Below are positions 1 through 7,923 of a stretch of DNA of 64,000 nucleotides, in pieces. The notes beneath the pieces are model-generated. The model saw only the letters and a list, made by a program, of their open reading frames with translations, ran no database searches and had not been told where the DNA came from. The DNA lies in contig NZ_JADEWY010000001.1 in the NCBI RefSeq assembly GCF_015207375.1, positions 114,492 through 178,491 of the forward strand. Reading direction: 5' to 3'. This DNA comes from Coleofasciculus sp. LEGE 07092. Its GTDB lineage: Bacteria > Cyanobacteriota > Cyanobacteriia > Cyanobacteriales > Coleofasciculaceae. The position numbers and the translations under genes were made by a program. Within the stretch, counting starts at the first letter, position 1. Each line of letters opens with the position of its first letter.

Positions 1-648
1 TATCATCTTAGAAAGAGGAACCATAACTTTATCCCAGACCCGGATTTGTTTTTTGCTTGGCATTTTGCTCTTGAGAACAAAACGGTTTCCTAAAGAAGCA
101 ATTAATCCAACGCTGTCTAGATAGCTCATCCTAATGCATTTGAAGTTTTTGGGAATTACGGCTGATAATGAATTTTTGTTATATCTACGATGATGACCTA
201 TGGCGCGATCAAAAGGAGTAAACAGCCATTGGTAAGCTGGAGCCAACACAATCAAATTTGCACCATATCTCAGGTGCTTATCTATGAGCTTTACTTCCGC
301 TACGTCATCTTTAATATGTTCTAGGACATCTATATAGATAATAGTATCAAAAGTTTCATGTAGACTTAAATCTGCTAAAGTTCCTAGTCTAACTTCACAA
401 CATTTTGGTAGCTCCCCTCTAATAATAGATGCCTGTATTTTATCCGCTAACATTGAATCGGGTTCAAGACAAATCCATTGACTTGACTTTCCTCTACAAA
501 GGCAGCGGGTTGTTCCGCCAATTCCTGCTCCTACTTCTAGGACATTGCTACCTAAGTAACGTTGGATTATCTTACTGTAGTAAGCTTTCCAGTGATAAGC
601 CTGACTAAATAACTCAAGCTCTGAACCTACATAAACTTGATTTTTCAT
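1..648 (-). CDS. Class I SAM-dependent methyltransferase (3' end off window)
   Basis: The visible 216 residues start MKNQVYVGSELELF and contain the SAM-binding glycine motif VLEVGAGIGGTT at about residues 36-47. An acidic residue follows at the end of strand 2 (CLEPDS), and IIYIDVLEHIKDD is the post-motif typical of Methyltransf_11/23 enzymes. The stop codon lies beyond position 1. The ATG at 648-646 overlaps the TGA of the upstream glycosyltransferase (647-645) in an ATGA arrangement, so the two are probably translationally coupled. The context is a glycan-synthesis island, so the substrate may be a sugar or lipid-linked intermediate. That is inference; the substrate cannot be read from the sequence. 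Confidence 0.85.
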   Translation of the reverse strand, partial: MKNQVYVGSELELFSQAYHWKAYYSKIIQRYLGSNVLEVGAGIGGTTRCLCRGKSSQWICLEPDSMLADKIQASIIRGELPKCCEVRLGTLADLSLHETFDTIIYIDVLEHIKDDVAEVKLIDKHLRYGANLIVLAPAYQWLFTPFDRAIGHHRRYNKNSLSAVIPKNFKCIRMSYLDSVGLIASLGNRFVLKSKMPSKKQIRVWDKVMVPLSKMI

Positions 649-1613
649 AATTGAGGAAAAACTTGTTGAACGCCCAAAACGAAGTAGTGATAATCCCGCT
701 TCGGAATAAAACTAGAACTATTCCTGCCACTTAAAATTGTGAATATAAAAAATATCGATAACATAATAAATTGTATGATAATTATGAGAAATAACGCAAC
801 TAGATAAGATGTCCATCCGGGAATTGCTAATGTAGTGATTACTCGGATTGTTACAATAACTAATAGGGCTATGATGGTTAATAGAATTAGTAAACAACTA
901 GCCACGAGTAGCCTAACCCCAACTACATCTCCATATACTGAAATTGCACTCAACCCATGGGTCACTAGCGACACAAAATTCATTTTTGGATGTCCAGCTA
1001 GCCGAACACTACGTCTACAGGCTATCTCTACACAAGGAACTTTTGCTTTCAGTACTCCTACAGCATAATGATTCCATATTTCTGATACGACTACCAATCT
1101 ACTGAGAATTTTTTGTGGAATAATGCTAAAGTTACCTATACGTATATTCTGTCCTGTGAGGAGTTTATAGAGACATTTGTAGAGCAAGTAAAATAATTTG
1201 AATTGCCAAGTTTCAGAGCGTTTAGTCCTTTGAGCAAATATCACTTTTTTGTAACCATATTCCTGGCATTTATCAATCAGCCTAAGAACATCTCCTGGAG
1301 CATCTTCTCCATCTCCATCCATCACTACAACTGCTTGACAAGCTAGATTCTCTTCAATATATGCCAAACCAATCGTAATGGCTCTTTGATGCCCAATATT
1401 TCTTCTTAGCTCTAAGATCTTAACTCTCTTAATTGCTTTCAATTCTAATTTGGTTAAACATTCCTGGTGAGATATACTTGAAGCATCATCTACAGCAAGA
1501 ACTTCAGCCTTGATGTTTTTATCTTGCAAGTATCGATCTAGATGCCTTAGTAATATACCTAGAGCTTTCCAGTCGTTGAAAACTGGAATTAGAATTAAGG
1601 TAGGGCTTTCCAT
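645..1613 (-). CDS. Family 2 glycosyltransferase with C-terminal membrane anchor (DPM1/GtrB-like)
   Basis: The protein starts MESPTLILIPVFNDW, and the GT2 fold signature begins almost at once. AVDDASS and VVMDGDGEDAP supply the nucleotide-sugar/metal acidic residues (DXD-like). The C-terminal ~100 residues contain two long hydrophobic segments (around LLVASCLLILLTIIALLVIV and YLVALFLIIIIQFIMLSIFF), as in polyprenyl-phosphate glycosyltransferases. I chose the ATG at 1613 because the fold starts there and it is preceded by a purine-rich GAAGAAAA. The in-frame ATG at 1661 would add 16 residues but has no ribosome site. It probably transfers a sugar to a polyprenyl phosphate or membrane glycan. 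It is coupled to the methyltransferase downstream. Confidence 0.85.
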   Translation of the reverse strand: MESPTLILIPVFNDWKALGILLRHLDRYLQDKNIKAEVLAVDDASSISHQECLTKLELKAIKRVKILELRRNIGHQRAITIGLAYIEENLACQAVVVMDGDGEDAPGDVLRLIDKCQEYGYKKVIFAQRTKRSETWQFKLFYLLYKCLYKLLTGQNIRIGNFSIIPQKILSRLVVVSEIWNHYAVGVLKAKVPCVEIACRRSVRLAGHPKMNFVSLVTHGLSAISVYGDVVGVRLLVASCLLILLTIIALLVIVTIRVITTLAIPGWTSYLVALFLIIIIQFIMLSIFFIFTILSGRNSSSFIPKRDYHYFVLGVQQVFPQL

Positions 1614-1680
1614 AAATTTTTCTTCACATGAAAAAGCGTTGTAGGCAGCTTGCTCTATCATCTGTTTGAGTTTTATCGAT

Positions 1681-1740
1681 CTATAGCATTTTTATTGGAG
1701 ATGTAAAAAGCATATCTGGTATTTTTAAACAGGGCAATAA
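1681..1740. repeat. Direct repeat copy A (partner at 3043-3104)
   Basis: This 60-bp segment (tagcatttttatt, then catatctggtat, then ggcaataa) is about 80% identical to 3043-3104 in the same orientation. In copy B the next 16 bp, agaggttctcatattc, follow directly at 3105-3120. In copy A the same 16-mer lies at 2025-2040, separated by about 280 bp that hold the IS630-like remnant. Copy A therefore looks interrupted by that insertion. Together the repeats flank the methyltransferase gene at 2136-2915. Confidence 0.7.
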
Positions 1741-1769
1741 AAATTGTGGTACTTTTCTAGATAGGGGAA

Positions 1770-1924
1770 ATTGATACATTTAACTCTTGGGCTATAGCTC
1801 TATAAACTCACCCGTTTAAAGCTAGTTTTACTGCCAAGGCTCTTTTCAATTCTCTTGAGTCTATCTTTGTTTTCATCCACTCCTGCAACTCTTGAATCTG
1901 TTTTTCTATCTCTTGCTTGTTCAT
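1770..1924 (-). pseudogene. IS630-family transposase N-terminal remnant
   Basis: The frame opens MNKQEIEKQIQELQEWM and continues KRALAVKLALNG before a TGA. Beyond the stop the same frame continues VYRAIAQELNVS. That is the beginning of the helix-turn-helix region of IS630-type transposases common in cyanobacteria (KRALAVKLAL followed by YRAI). The catalytic DDE part is absent. The remnant sits inside a repeat that is contiguous elsewhere (see 1681-1740), so it marks an old insertion that has since decayed. Confidence 0.6.
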
Positions 1925-2135
1925 GTGGTTTTGATTTCCCAATAAATTATCTTTTATTTTATCATTTTTTGTTTACATCTCAAACAAAAATGCCATATTC
2001 CTCCTTAGTATGAACAATATTTATAGAGGTTCTCATATTCATGAGGTACGAGATTTTATCCTTTCTATTCTTCGGATATCGCTTTATAAAAGCAGCATTG
2101 TAAGGCAAACAGTTCTTGCGAACACCTAGGGAATT

Positions 2136-2915
2136 TCACTGGCGAATTGCTGTTAAGGCAAAACTAGGCCCATTTTGATGATCGGGTTGCTCACAACCAA
2201 TTTGGATGCTATTCAAGCCAAAGTATTTGAGGCAAGCTAGGATGTCATCGCGGCTCATCCAATAACTAAAAGTACTGCTGCCACCGCAAAAACCTCCCCA
2301 TTCGAGGGCTTGCTCGTAACTGTGACGATAAAGCGTGTGTTTGAATCCAGCATACTCGGCTGGTATACCACTGGAAAACTTGTGAGATAAACCGGAGTTG
2401 CTCGAAATAATTTGGTGATTGTAGTAGTGAGTCCAAAGGAAAACTTGATCGGATGTCTTAGCCGCAAGTGCAATTAATTCTGCTGGATTTTGCATATGAT
2501 AGAGTACACCACTGGCTATGCAAACATCGAACTTTTTCGGATTAGTCCGCAGATACTCCACAAAATCCCCACACAAAAAGCGTGCGCCTTTGAGTTCTAA
2601 CAGTTCTTTGATAATTAAGCATTTCAAAAAAGCCCGCGTGTTAGCTTCTATTGATACGATGGAGGCTGCACCGAAACGTTCGAGCATATAAGTATGCCCC
2701 GCTTCCAACGGACCAAGTTCGAGGACAGTTTTGCCTTTAACCCCTCCCAATTGAGTCATACCCCATTCAATGCGCGGATCTTCAAACACTAGAGCCGAAC
2801 CAGCGTTTAACTCTGCCAAATTTCCAGGTAGCTTTGATGACCACTCGCCTTGAAAAATATCGAGAGCGTGTTGCGGATTGGGTGCTGAAGTAATATATTC
2901 GTCTAAGATATTCAT
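2136..2915 (-). CDS. SAM-dependent methyltransferase
   Basis: A 259-residue class I methyltransferase. TVLELGPLEAGHTYML at about residues 64-79 is a variant of SAM motif I with P-L-E in place of G-x-G. SIEANTRAFLK gives the acidic residue of strand 2, and FDVCIASGVLYHMQNP is the strong post-motif found in Methyltransf_23-type enzymes. The C-terminal third ends around DHQNGPSFALTAIR. It lies between two IS-derived repeats inside the polysaccharide island, on the same strand as its neighbours but separated from them by non-coding and mobile DNA. It could therefore be a separate acquisition. The substrate is unknown. Confidence 0.8.
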   Translation of the reverse strand: MNILDEYITSAPNPQHALDIFQGEWSSKLPGNLAELNAGSALVFEDPRIEWGMTQLGGVKGKTVLELGPLEAGHTYMLERFGAASIVSIEANTRAFLKCLIIKELLELKGARFLCGDFVEYLRTNPKKFDVCIASGVLYHMQNPAELIALAAKTSDQVFLWTHYYNHQIISSNSGLSHKFSSGIPAEYAGFKHTLYRHSYEQALEWGGFCGGSSTFSYWMSRDDILACLKYFGLNSIQIGCEQPDHQNGPSFALTAIRQ

Positions 2916-2960
2916 TTCTCTAAACTCTCCGTTTGGAATATATAGCGTTTCCTAGTCTTG

Positions 2961-3027
2961 TGAGGTACGTCTTTGAGCTTCAATCCCCCCTTTATAAGAG
3001 GGATTTAGGGGGTGAAATTGTACCTCA
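2961..3027. repeat. Palindromic intergenic repeat (MITE-like hairpin)
   Basis: Outer arms TGAGGTAC (2961-2968) and GTACCTCA (3020-3027) are perfect inverted repeats. They enclose C-rich and G-rich arms (aatcccccc and ggggggtga-like) around TTTATAAGAGG. The whole can fold into one long hairpin. Similar C-rich/G-rich palindromes recur in this window at 57613, 59436, 61133 and 62994. It lies just upstream of the methyltransferase start at 2915. Confidence 0.65.
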
Positions 3028-3066
3028 TATAAGAGATAACCGCTATATAGCATTTTTATTTGAGAT

Positions 3067-3327
3067 TTAAACAACATATCTGGTATCTTCAAACAAGGCA
3101 ATAAAGAGGTTCTCATATTCTTCTTCTGTTAATTTATTGTTTTTAGCCACATTAATAATATCACTGTGAATGACTTGTTTGATTATAGCATGAGCATATC
3201 TATGAGTGAATGGCTTTTTGTTACCAACAAACTCCAAGTTTTCACTGAAAGGCTTTTGACAATTTTCACACTTAAATCTTCGACAATTTCCGTAAAGCAT
3301 TACTTCTCGGTTCTGTTTTGAATGCAT
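3067..3327 (-). pseudogene. ISL3-type transposase fragment
   Basis: The 86-codon frame contains RRFKCENCQKPFSE, half of the zinc-ribbon region of ISL3-family transposases. It then shows a segment typical of the family's helix-turn-helix entry (RYAHAIIKQVIHSDIINVAK, NKLTEEE). The frame then runs into unrelated sequence shared with the repeat at 1681 and ends. About four-fifths of a normal transposase is missing, so I call it a remnant rather than a gene. Its 3' part overlaps the direct-repeat copy B (3043-3120). Confidence 0.6.
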
Positions 3328-3341
3328 TTTTCAAACCAGGG

Positions 3342-4415
3342 TTAAAGAGTGTCTTTATCATTGATAATATCCGCATCTGTTGAAAACCCAACGCTTTGCT
3401 TAAATCGGAACCAGACTTTCCTGAGTTTCCAAAATTTGCTAGACTCCATAGCTGCAATTTTACCTTGAGCGAGTAGCAGTTGAAGCTGTAATCTCTCTAG
3501 TTCGGTTTGGTATTCCTGAACTTTATATTGCTGGGGTTCTGAGTTTACACCTCTAAATTGAAAGTGATTTTCTACTTTCTTCGCAATTAGAGAATTTGTA
3601 CAAGCCAGTTCTTCATTTACTTCCGCACTGAGTTGGGTTACAAAATCCTGCTCAAGAGATTCCATAGGAACATTTAAGAGTTCAGAAACTCTTTTTAGCT
3701 TGAACTTATCAGCGACTGAGTCTGGTAACCCATGAATGTAAGAGTTAAGAAACCAACTTAGACACCAAACTGGTAAACCACTAAAAGGAACACTACATTT
3801 AATAACTTGTACTTTTTCTGAAAAAAGATTTTTTAGTCCAGTGCTAGTCATATTATAGTAGTGGTCTGGATAACCATGAAAGGGTTGTAAGAAAGGAACT
3901 ACAACATAAAGTATGCCACCCGGTTTAACCACTCTTAAAATTTCTTCAGCACATTCAAATGGATTTTTGACATGCTCCAGCACGTTTAAAGAAAATACTG
4001 CATCAAAAGCATCTGATTTAAACGGTAATTTTTCACCAATACCTAAAACGTCTGTTGTTGGATAATCAACAATCTCGAAATTGACAACATTGTCGTAATA
4101 CACATTTCTCAATCCGCAGCCATTATCAAGTATCAATCCTTCTTTATATTTATCTATGAAATTTAATGCTATAGAGTCATAGTTGTGAGCAGAAATATTT
4201 GCCGTTGGCTTAATCTTCCCATAGTCAATTAATCTTTGTGATAAAAACTTATAAGTACTCTGGCTAATACTGAATTTTTCTTGACAATTACGACATTGAA
4301 GAATGGTGTCCAGATTAGCAATATGATCGCTTCCACAAATGGGACAGCATAGAATCTCTCTGATTCTTTGTAGTTTGTTTTTTTTTCGCTGTAGTAGGTT
4401 CTCAGATGACGGCAT
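3342..4415 (-). CDS. Methyltransferase with N-terminal zinc ribbon and C-terminal coiled coil
   Basis: The N-terminus carries a four-cysteine ribbon (CCPICGSDHI, then CRNCQEKF; residues ~23-45) as in many Methyltransf_11 proteins. A SAM domain follows: GLILDNGCGLRNVY, GIGEKLPF, then DAVFSLNVLEHVKNPFE. After residue ~290 comes a short coiled coil (EYQTELERLQLQLLLAQGK). It ends in IAAMESSKFWKLRKVWFRF, which recurs almost unchanged inside the neighbouring 1104-residue glycosyltransferase. That shared tail suggests the two proteins dock on the same partner or on each other (inference). The role is probably modification of a glycan or its carrier. The gap to the upstream gene is 117 bp, and the same operon is likely. 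Confidence 0.8.
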   Translation of the reverse strand: MPSSENLLQRKKNKLQRIREILCCPICGSDHIANLDTILQCRNCQEKFSISQSTYKFLSQRLIDYGKIKPTANISAHNYDSIALNFIDKYKEGLILDNGCGLRNVYYDNVVNFEIVDYPTTDVLGIGEKLPFKSDAFDAVFSLNVLEHVKNPFECAEEILRVVKPGGILYVVVPFLQPFHGYPDHYYNMTSTGLKNLFSEKVQVIKCSVPFSGLPVWCLSWFLNSYIHGLPDSVADKFKLKRVSELLNVPMESLEQDFVTQLSAEVNEELACTNSLIAKKVENHFQFRGVNSEPQQYKVQEYQTELERLQLQLLLAQGKIAAMESSKFWKLRKVWFRFKQSVGFSTDADIINDKDTL

Positions 4416-4532
4416 AAAAAAGCTTTATTGATTGCTATAGTTTAAAGAAGTATGATTTTACAGTTGGCATAAAAGCAGAATACCTCATGCATTAGTCTAA
4501 GATGTTTATATAGTCTTCTGTGAATTCCATAT

Positions 4533-7500
4533 TTATATATTAATGCCGTAGTCTTCACGATCTCTTGTAAGATTTGGGCTATAACAAGAATCATGTTCAA
4601 TAAATTTTTTCCACTTTTTCTGCATATAGTCTATTTCCTTAATAAATCGAGCTTGCTTTTCAGGAGTGTCCTCATAACCACGGCTCTTTGACTCGTAGTG
4701 ATAAAGTACTACATGAGGCAAATAGATATTTCTGTAACCTTTTTTAATTATCTTAAGGCAGAAATCAACATCATTAAATGCTACTGATAGTTCTTCTTCA
4801 AATCCTCCAACCGTTTCAAATATTTCTCGCCGACACATTAAGCAGGCGGCTGTTACAGCCGAGTAGTTATTGACCGTTTGAATCCGGTTAAAATATCCGG
4901 AAGAATTAGAGGGATAATGCTTGTGGCTGTGACCAGCAACTCCCCCCACACCTACTACAACTCCAGCGTGTTGAATGGTGTTATCGGGGTATAACAAGAG
5001 AGCGCCAACTGCTCCAATACAAGGTCGTTGAGCCTGTTCAACCATTGCGTCTATCCAATCAGGAGTTAGCACTTCTGTATCGTTATTTAAGAACAGCAGG
5101 TAGTCACCTTTTGAGCGCTTAACTGCATAATTATTTAGTTTGGGAAAATTGAAGGGAATGTCTAGCACCTCGCATCTAAACCTATCTGGCTCTCTAATTT
5201 TCCATTGCTCAATGACCTCGCGAGCTTTGGCTTCGGTGCTGCCATTATCAATTAGTAATACCTCATAATTAGGATACTTGGTTTTTACAAAAATAGAATT
5301 CAGGCATTTTTCAAGGAGATTCCCTAAGTTTTTAGTTGGAATAATTATACTGACAAGCTTGAAATCCTTAATTGCGTATCTAACTATGTGATACCCTCCA
5401 GCTACGGTAACTACTCTACCAGATTCCCCTCTTCTTTGAAGAGCATCTAAAATAGCCTTACGTGCTGCGTCAGTTGCATAACTCTTGCTAATTAATCGAC
5501 TCGCCGTGGAATCCGAGTGAACGCGCCAATGATATAAAATTTTAGGAATGTGAAATATATGGTTTGTTTTCTCCGTTAACCTCAAGACTAAGTCGTAATC
5601 TTGACTTCCTTCATAACCATCTCTAAATCCCCCTATTTCATTAATCAGAGAGCGTCGATAGATTCCTAGGTGGCAAGTATACATCCGAGACAAAAATGAG
5701 TCATGGCACCAGTCTGGTTTAAAAAAGGGTTCGCCGAGTTTTCCATCTTCTAGAAGCTTATCTTCATCTGAATATATCATGTCTGCATTAGGATGCTTAT
5801 TGAGCAGTAAAACTGCTTCATATAAAGCATCGGGTGTCAACAAATCATCGTGATCCAGTAGGACGACAAACTCACCTGTCGCTATTTCCAAAGCTGAGTT
5901 AGAAGCCCGAGAAATATGACCATTTTCTTCTCTGAAAAAAAGTTTTATTCTAGTATCTTTTGCCTCATAGTCTTTAAGAACTGATTGAACATAAGGCTTT
6001 GTTGATGCATCATCAGCGATGCATAGCTCCCAATAGGGATAGACCTGATTTAAAACCGACTCAATTGCCTCTCTCAAAAAATGCTCAGGCGGATTGAATA
6101 CAGGCATAATAATGCTGATAGTAGGTTTGTATCTTACTATTCCTACTCTCCTAGCCATTTTTCCCAAATCCGTCTGCTTGGGATAGTTTTTATTTAGCCA
6201 CTTTTGATAGTTAATATTCTCACTTTGAGGAACTTCCGGCAACACTTCAACTTGCTGCGCCTCCCATTTAAGCCTTTGAAAACTTTTCTCGGATAACTTA
6301 GCTAGTCCGTACCGGAAACCTTTAACTCTTAAAACAGCATAAAAGTACTTCGCTCGTGAAAATAATTGCCTAGGCAGTAAGCTAACATCCTCGGCTATCC
6401 CAAAGGCACGCCTAAACCGAAACCATATTGCTCGCAGTTGCCAAAACTTACTACTTTCCATTGCCGCAATTGTGAGCCACAAGTGTGTCAGTTCCGCCTG
6501 AGTATGTTCGAGTTGGGATTGTGATTGTGTCAGTTCCGCCTGAGTATGTTCGAGTTGGGATTGTGATTGTGTTAGTTCCGCCTGAGTATGTTCGAGTTGG
6601 GATTGTGATTGTGTTAGTTCCGCCTGAGTATGTTCGAGTTGGGATTGTGATTGTGTTAGTTCCGCCTGAGTATGTTCGAGTTGGGATTGTGATTGTGTTA
6701 GTTCCGCCTGAGTATGTTCGAGTTGGGATTGTGATTGTGTTAGTTCCGCCTGAGTATGTTCGAGTTGGGATTGTGATTGTGTTAGTTCCGCCTGAGTATG
6801 TTCGAGTTGGGATTGTGATTGTGTTAGTTCCGCCTGAGTATGTTCGAGTTGGGATTGTAATTGTGTTAGTTCTGCTTGAGTTTGCTCCTCTTGTTTGTGA
6901 GACTGGACTAGTTCTGCTTGAGTTTGCTCTATTTGAGCCTGTAACTTTGAAGTCTCCCGTTCTAGCTTCCTAACATCGAGCCAATCTTGAAGAACCCAGG
7001 CTTCATAAGATGGCAGTTGCAGCGGTTCAGGATCAGACGAACCCGAAAGCTTATCAGGTGTCAACGCCTTTGCTTTAAGTTCATGGTAAAACTTCCATAC
7101 CTCAGGAAAGTAATGCCTTAATAAGGCAGAGCGGTGCGAATTAAGGGGCTGAGTCTTAAGTAATGAAGCTTCGTATATATCTGCGGCAGGATAATTGAGT
7201 GAAATTCTAAATTTATCCTTAATGGCTTGGACTAAAACATTAGGGTCATAAGTTATACTTTGAATATCAATTAAAAGACAACGTTCGGGAAATTGCTCAT
7301 AAAATTTTAAAATTTCTTGGTTGTAGTTTAGCCATATTTTAATAGCAAAATTAGGATTACTATGGAATACTTCATCGCCAGTGTTACCCCGTCGGTATAA
7401 AGAATCAATGACTTCCCAAGGTGTCCGATATAGAAGTAAAAAAAATGCCGTGGGAATTAAATTTTCCCAAAAATCCAAGAAGAGAGTGGTTCGCGGATCT

Positions 7501-7847
7501 TTCCATCCCCACAACCTCTTAGATGAGTTAGCCTGTACGAGAAATTTTGCTCTTTCTAAAAATTGCTCTGGAACCTCAATGTGTTTTTCTACAGTCCATC
7601 CAGATCGATTAATCCCTTGGGCAGACAAAACTTCTTCGTGAAACTCCACCCAATCTAAATTTTCAAAGTATCCCTTGATATTGCCCTGAGCTGGAGGCAT
7701 TAGCCTTTCACCAATATCTACGCCTGAACTCTGAAGCAATGATGCTACAAGAGACGTGCCGGAACGATGCATTCCGGTAATAACAAAAACCGACTGTGTA
7801 AATTTCTGATTATTCATTAAATCAGCAATGAATCGTAGTACTTTCAC
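4533..7847 (-). CDS. Sulfotransferase - coiled coil - tandem GT2 glycosyltransferase fusion
   Basis: 1104 residues with four parts. (1) Residues ~19-260 are a sulfotransferase-like P-loop domain with TGMHRSGTSLVASLL (PAPS phosphate loop). (2) Residues ~295-455 are a coiled coil made mostly of a 14-residue repeat (SQSQLEHTQAELTQ), preceded by degenerate copies. (3) The motif AAMESSKFWQLRAIWFRF is shared with the methyltransferase next door. (4) Two GT2 domains follow: SIIMPVFNPPEHF near 573 with VVLLDHDDLLTPDA, and VSIIIPTKNLGNLL near 831 with LFLNNDTEVLTPDW, the second of the rhamnosyltransferase-like GT2 type. It may both sulfate and extend an exported polysaccharide; substrates are unknown. 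The ATG at 7847 places the P-loop at residue 25, the normal distance. Confidence 0.85.
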   Translation of the reverse strand: MKVLRFIADLMNNQKFTQSVFVITGMHRSGTSLVASLLQSSGVDIGERLMPPAQGNIKGYFENLDWVEFHEEVLSAQGINRSGWTVEKHIEVPEQFLERAKFLVQANSSKRLWGWKDPRTTLFLDFWENLIPTAFFLLLYRTPWEVIDSLYRRGNTGDEVFHSNPNFAIKIWLNYNQEILKFYEQFPERCLLIDIQSITYDPNVLVQAIKDKFRISLNYPAADIYEASLLKTQPLNSHRSALLRHYFPEVWKFYHELKAKALTPDKLSGSSDPEPLQLPSYEAWVLQDWLDVRKLERETSKLQAQIEQTQAELVQSHKQEEQTQAELTQLQSQLEHTQAELTQSQSQLEHTQAELTQSQSQLEHTQAELTQSQSQLEHTQAELTQSQSQLEHTQAELTQSQSQLEHTQAELTQSQSQLEHTQAELTQSQSQLEHTQAELTQSQSQLEHTQAELTHLWLTIAAMESSKFWQLRAIWFRFRRAFGIAEDVSLLPRQLFSRAKYFYAVLRVKGFRYGLAKLSEKSFQRLKWEAQQVEVLPEVPQSENINYQKWLNKNYPKQTDLGKMARRVGIVRYKPTISIIMPVFNPPEHFLREAIESVLNQVYPYWELCIADDASTKPYVQSVLKDYEAKDTRIKLFFREENGHISRASNSALEIATGEFVVLLDHDDLLTPDALYEAVLLLNKHPNADMIYSDEDKLLEDGKLGEPFFKPDWCHDSFLSRMYTCHLGIYRRSLINEIGGFRDGYEGSQDYDLVLRLTEKTNHIFHIPKILYHWRVHSDSTASRLISKSYATDAARKAILDALQRRGESGRVVTVAGGYHIVRYAIKDFKLVSIIIPTKNLGNLLEKCLNSIFVKTKYPNYEVLLIDNGSTEAKAREVIEQWKIREPDRFRCEVLDIPFNFPKLNNYAVKRSKGDYLLFLNNDTEVLTPDWIDAMVEQAQRPCIGAVGALLLYPDNTIQHAGVVVGVGGVAGHSHKHYPSNSSGYFNRIQTVNNYSAVTAACLMCRREIFETVGGFEEELSVAFNDVDFCLKIIKKGYRNIYLPHVVLYHYESKSRGYEDTPEKQARFIKEIDYMQKKWKKFIEHDSCYSPNLTRDREDYGINI
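6487..6864. repeat. Nine tandem 42-bp repeats inside the glycosyltransferase gene
   Basis: Nine consecutive 42-bp units, almost identical at the nucleotide level (each contains agttccgcctgagtatg and gagttgggattg). They encode nine 14-residue coiled-coil turns on the minus strand. Differences are single bases: gtcagt in the first two units against gttagt, and gtaattgt at the end of the last. More diverged units continue to about 6950. Because 42 is a multiple of three, copy-number change would alter coil length without breaking the frame. Confidence 0.95.
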
Positions 7848-7923
7848 TCAATCGTAAACGCCTAGTAGTTCACCCTATAAAGCCAATTTTACAAGACAAT
7901 AAAATCCAGCAAACCCAATTCTA

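Noticed and set aside
6487..6864. CRISPR-like array of 42-bp repeats
   Set aside because: Units are contiguous with no unique spacers and are fully coding.
6485..6973. Open frame on the plus strand with repeated VPPEYVRVGIVIV units
   Set aside because: It is the reverse of the 42-bp coding repeats of the glycosyltransferase; periodic DNA gives open frames on both strands.
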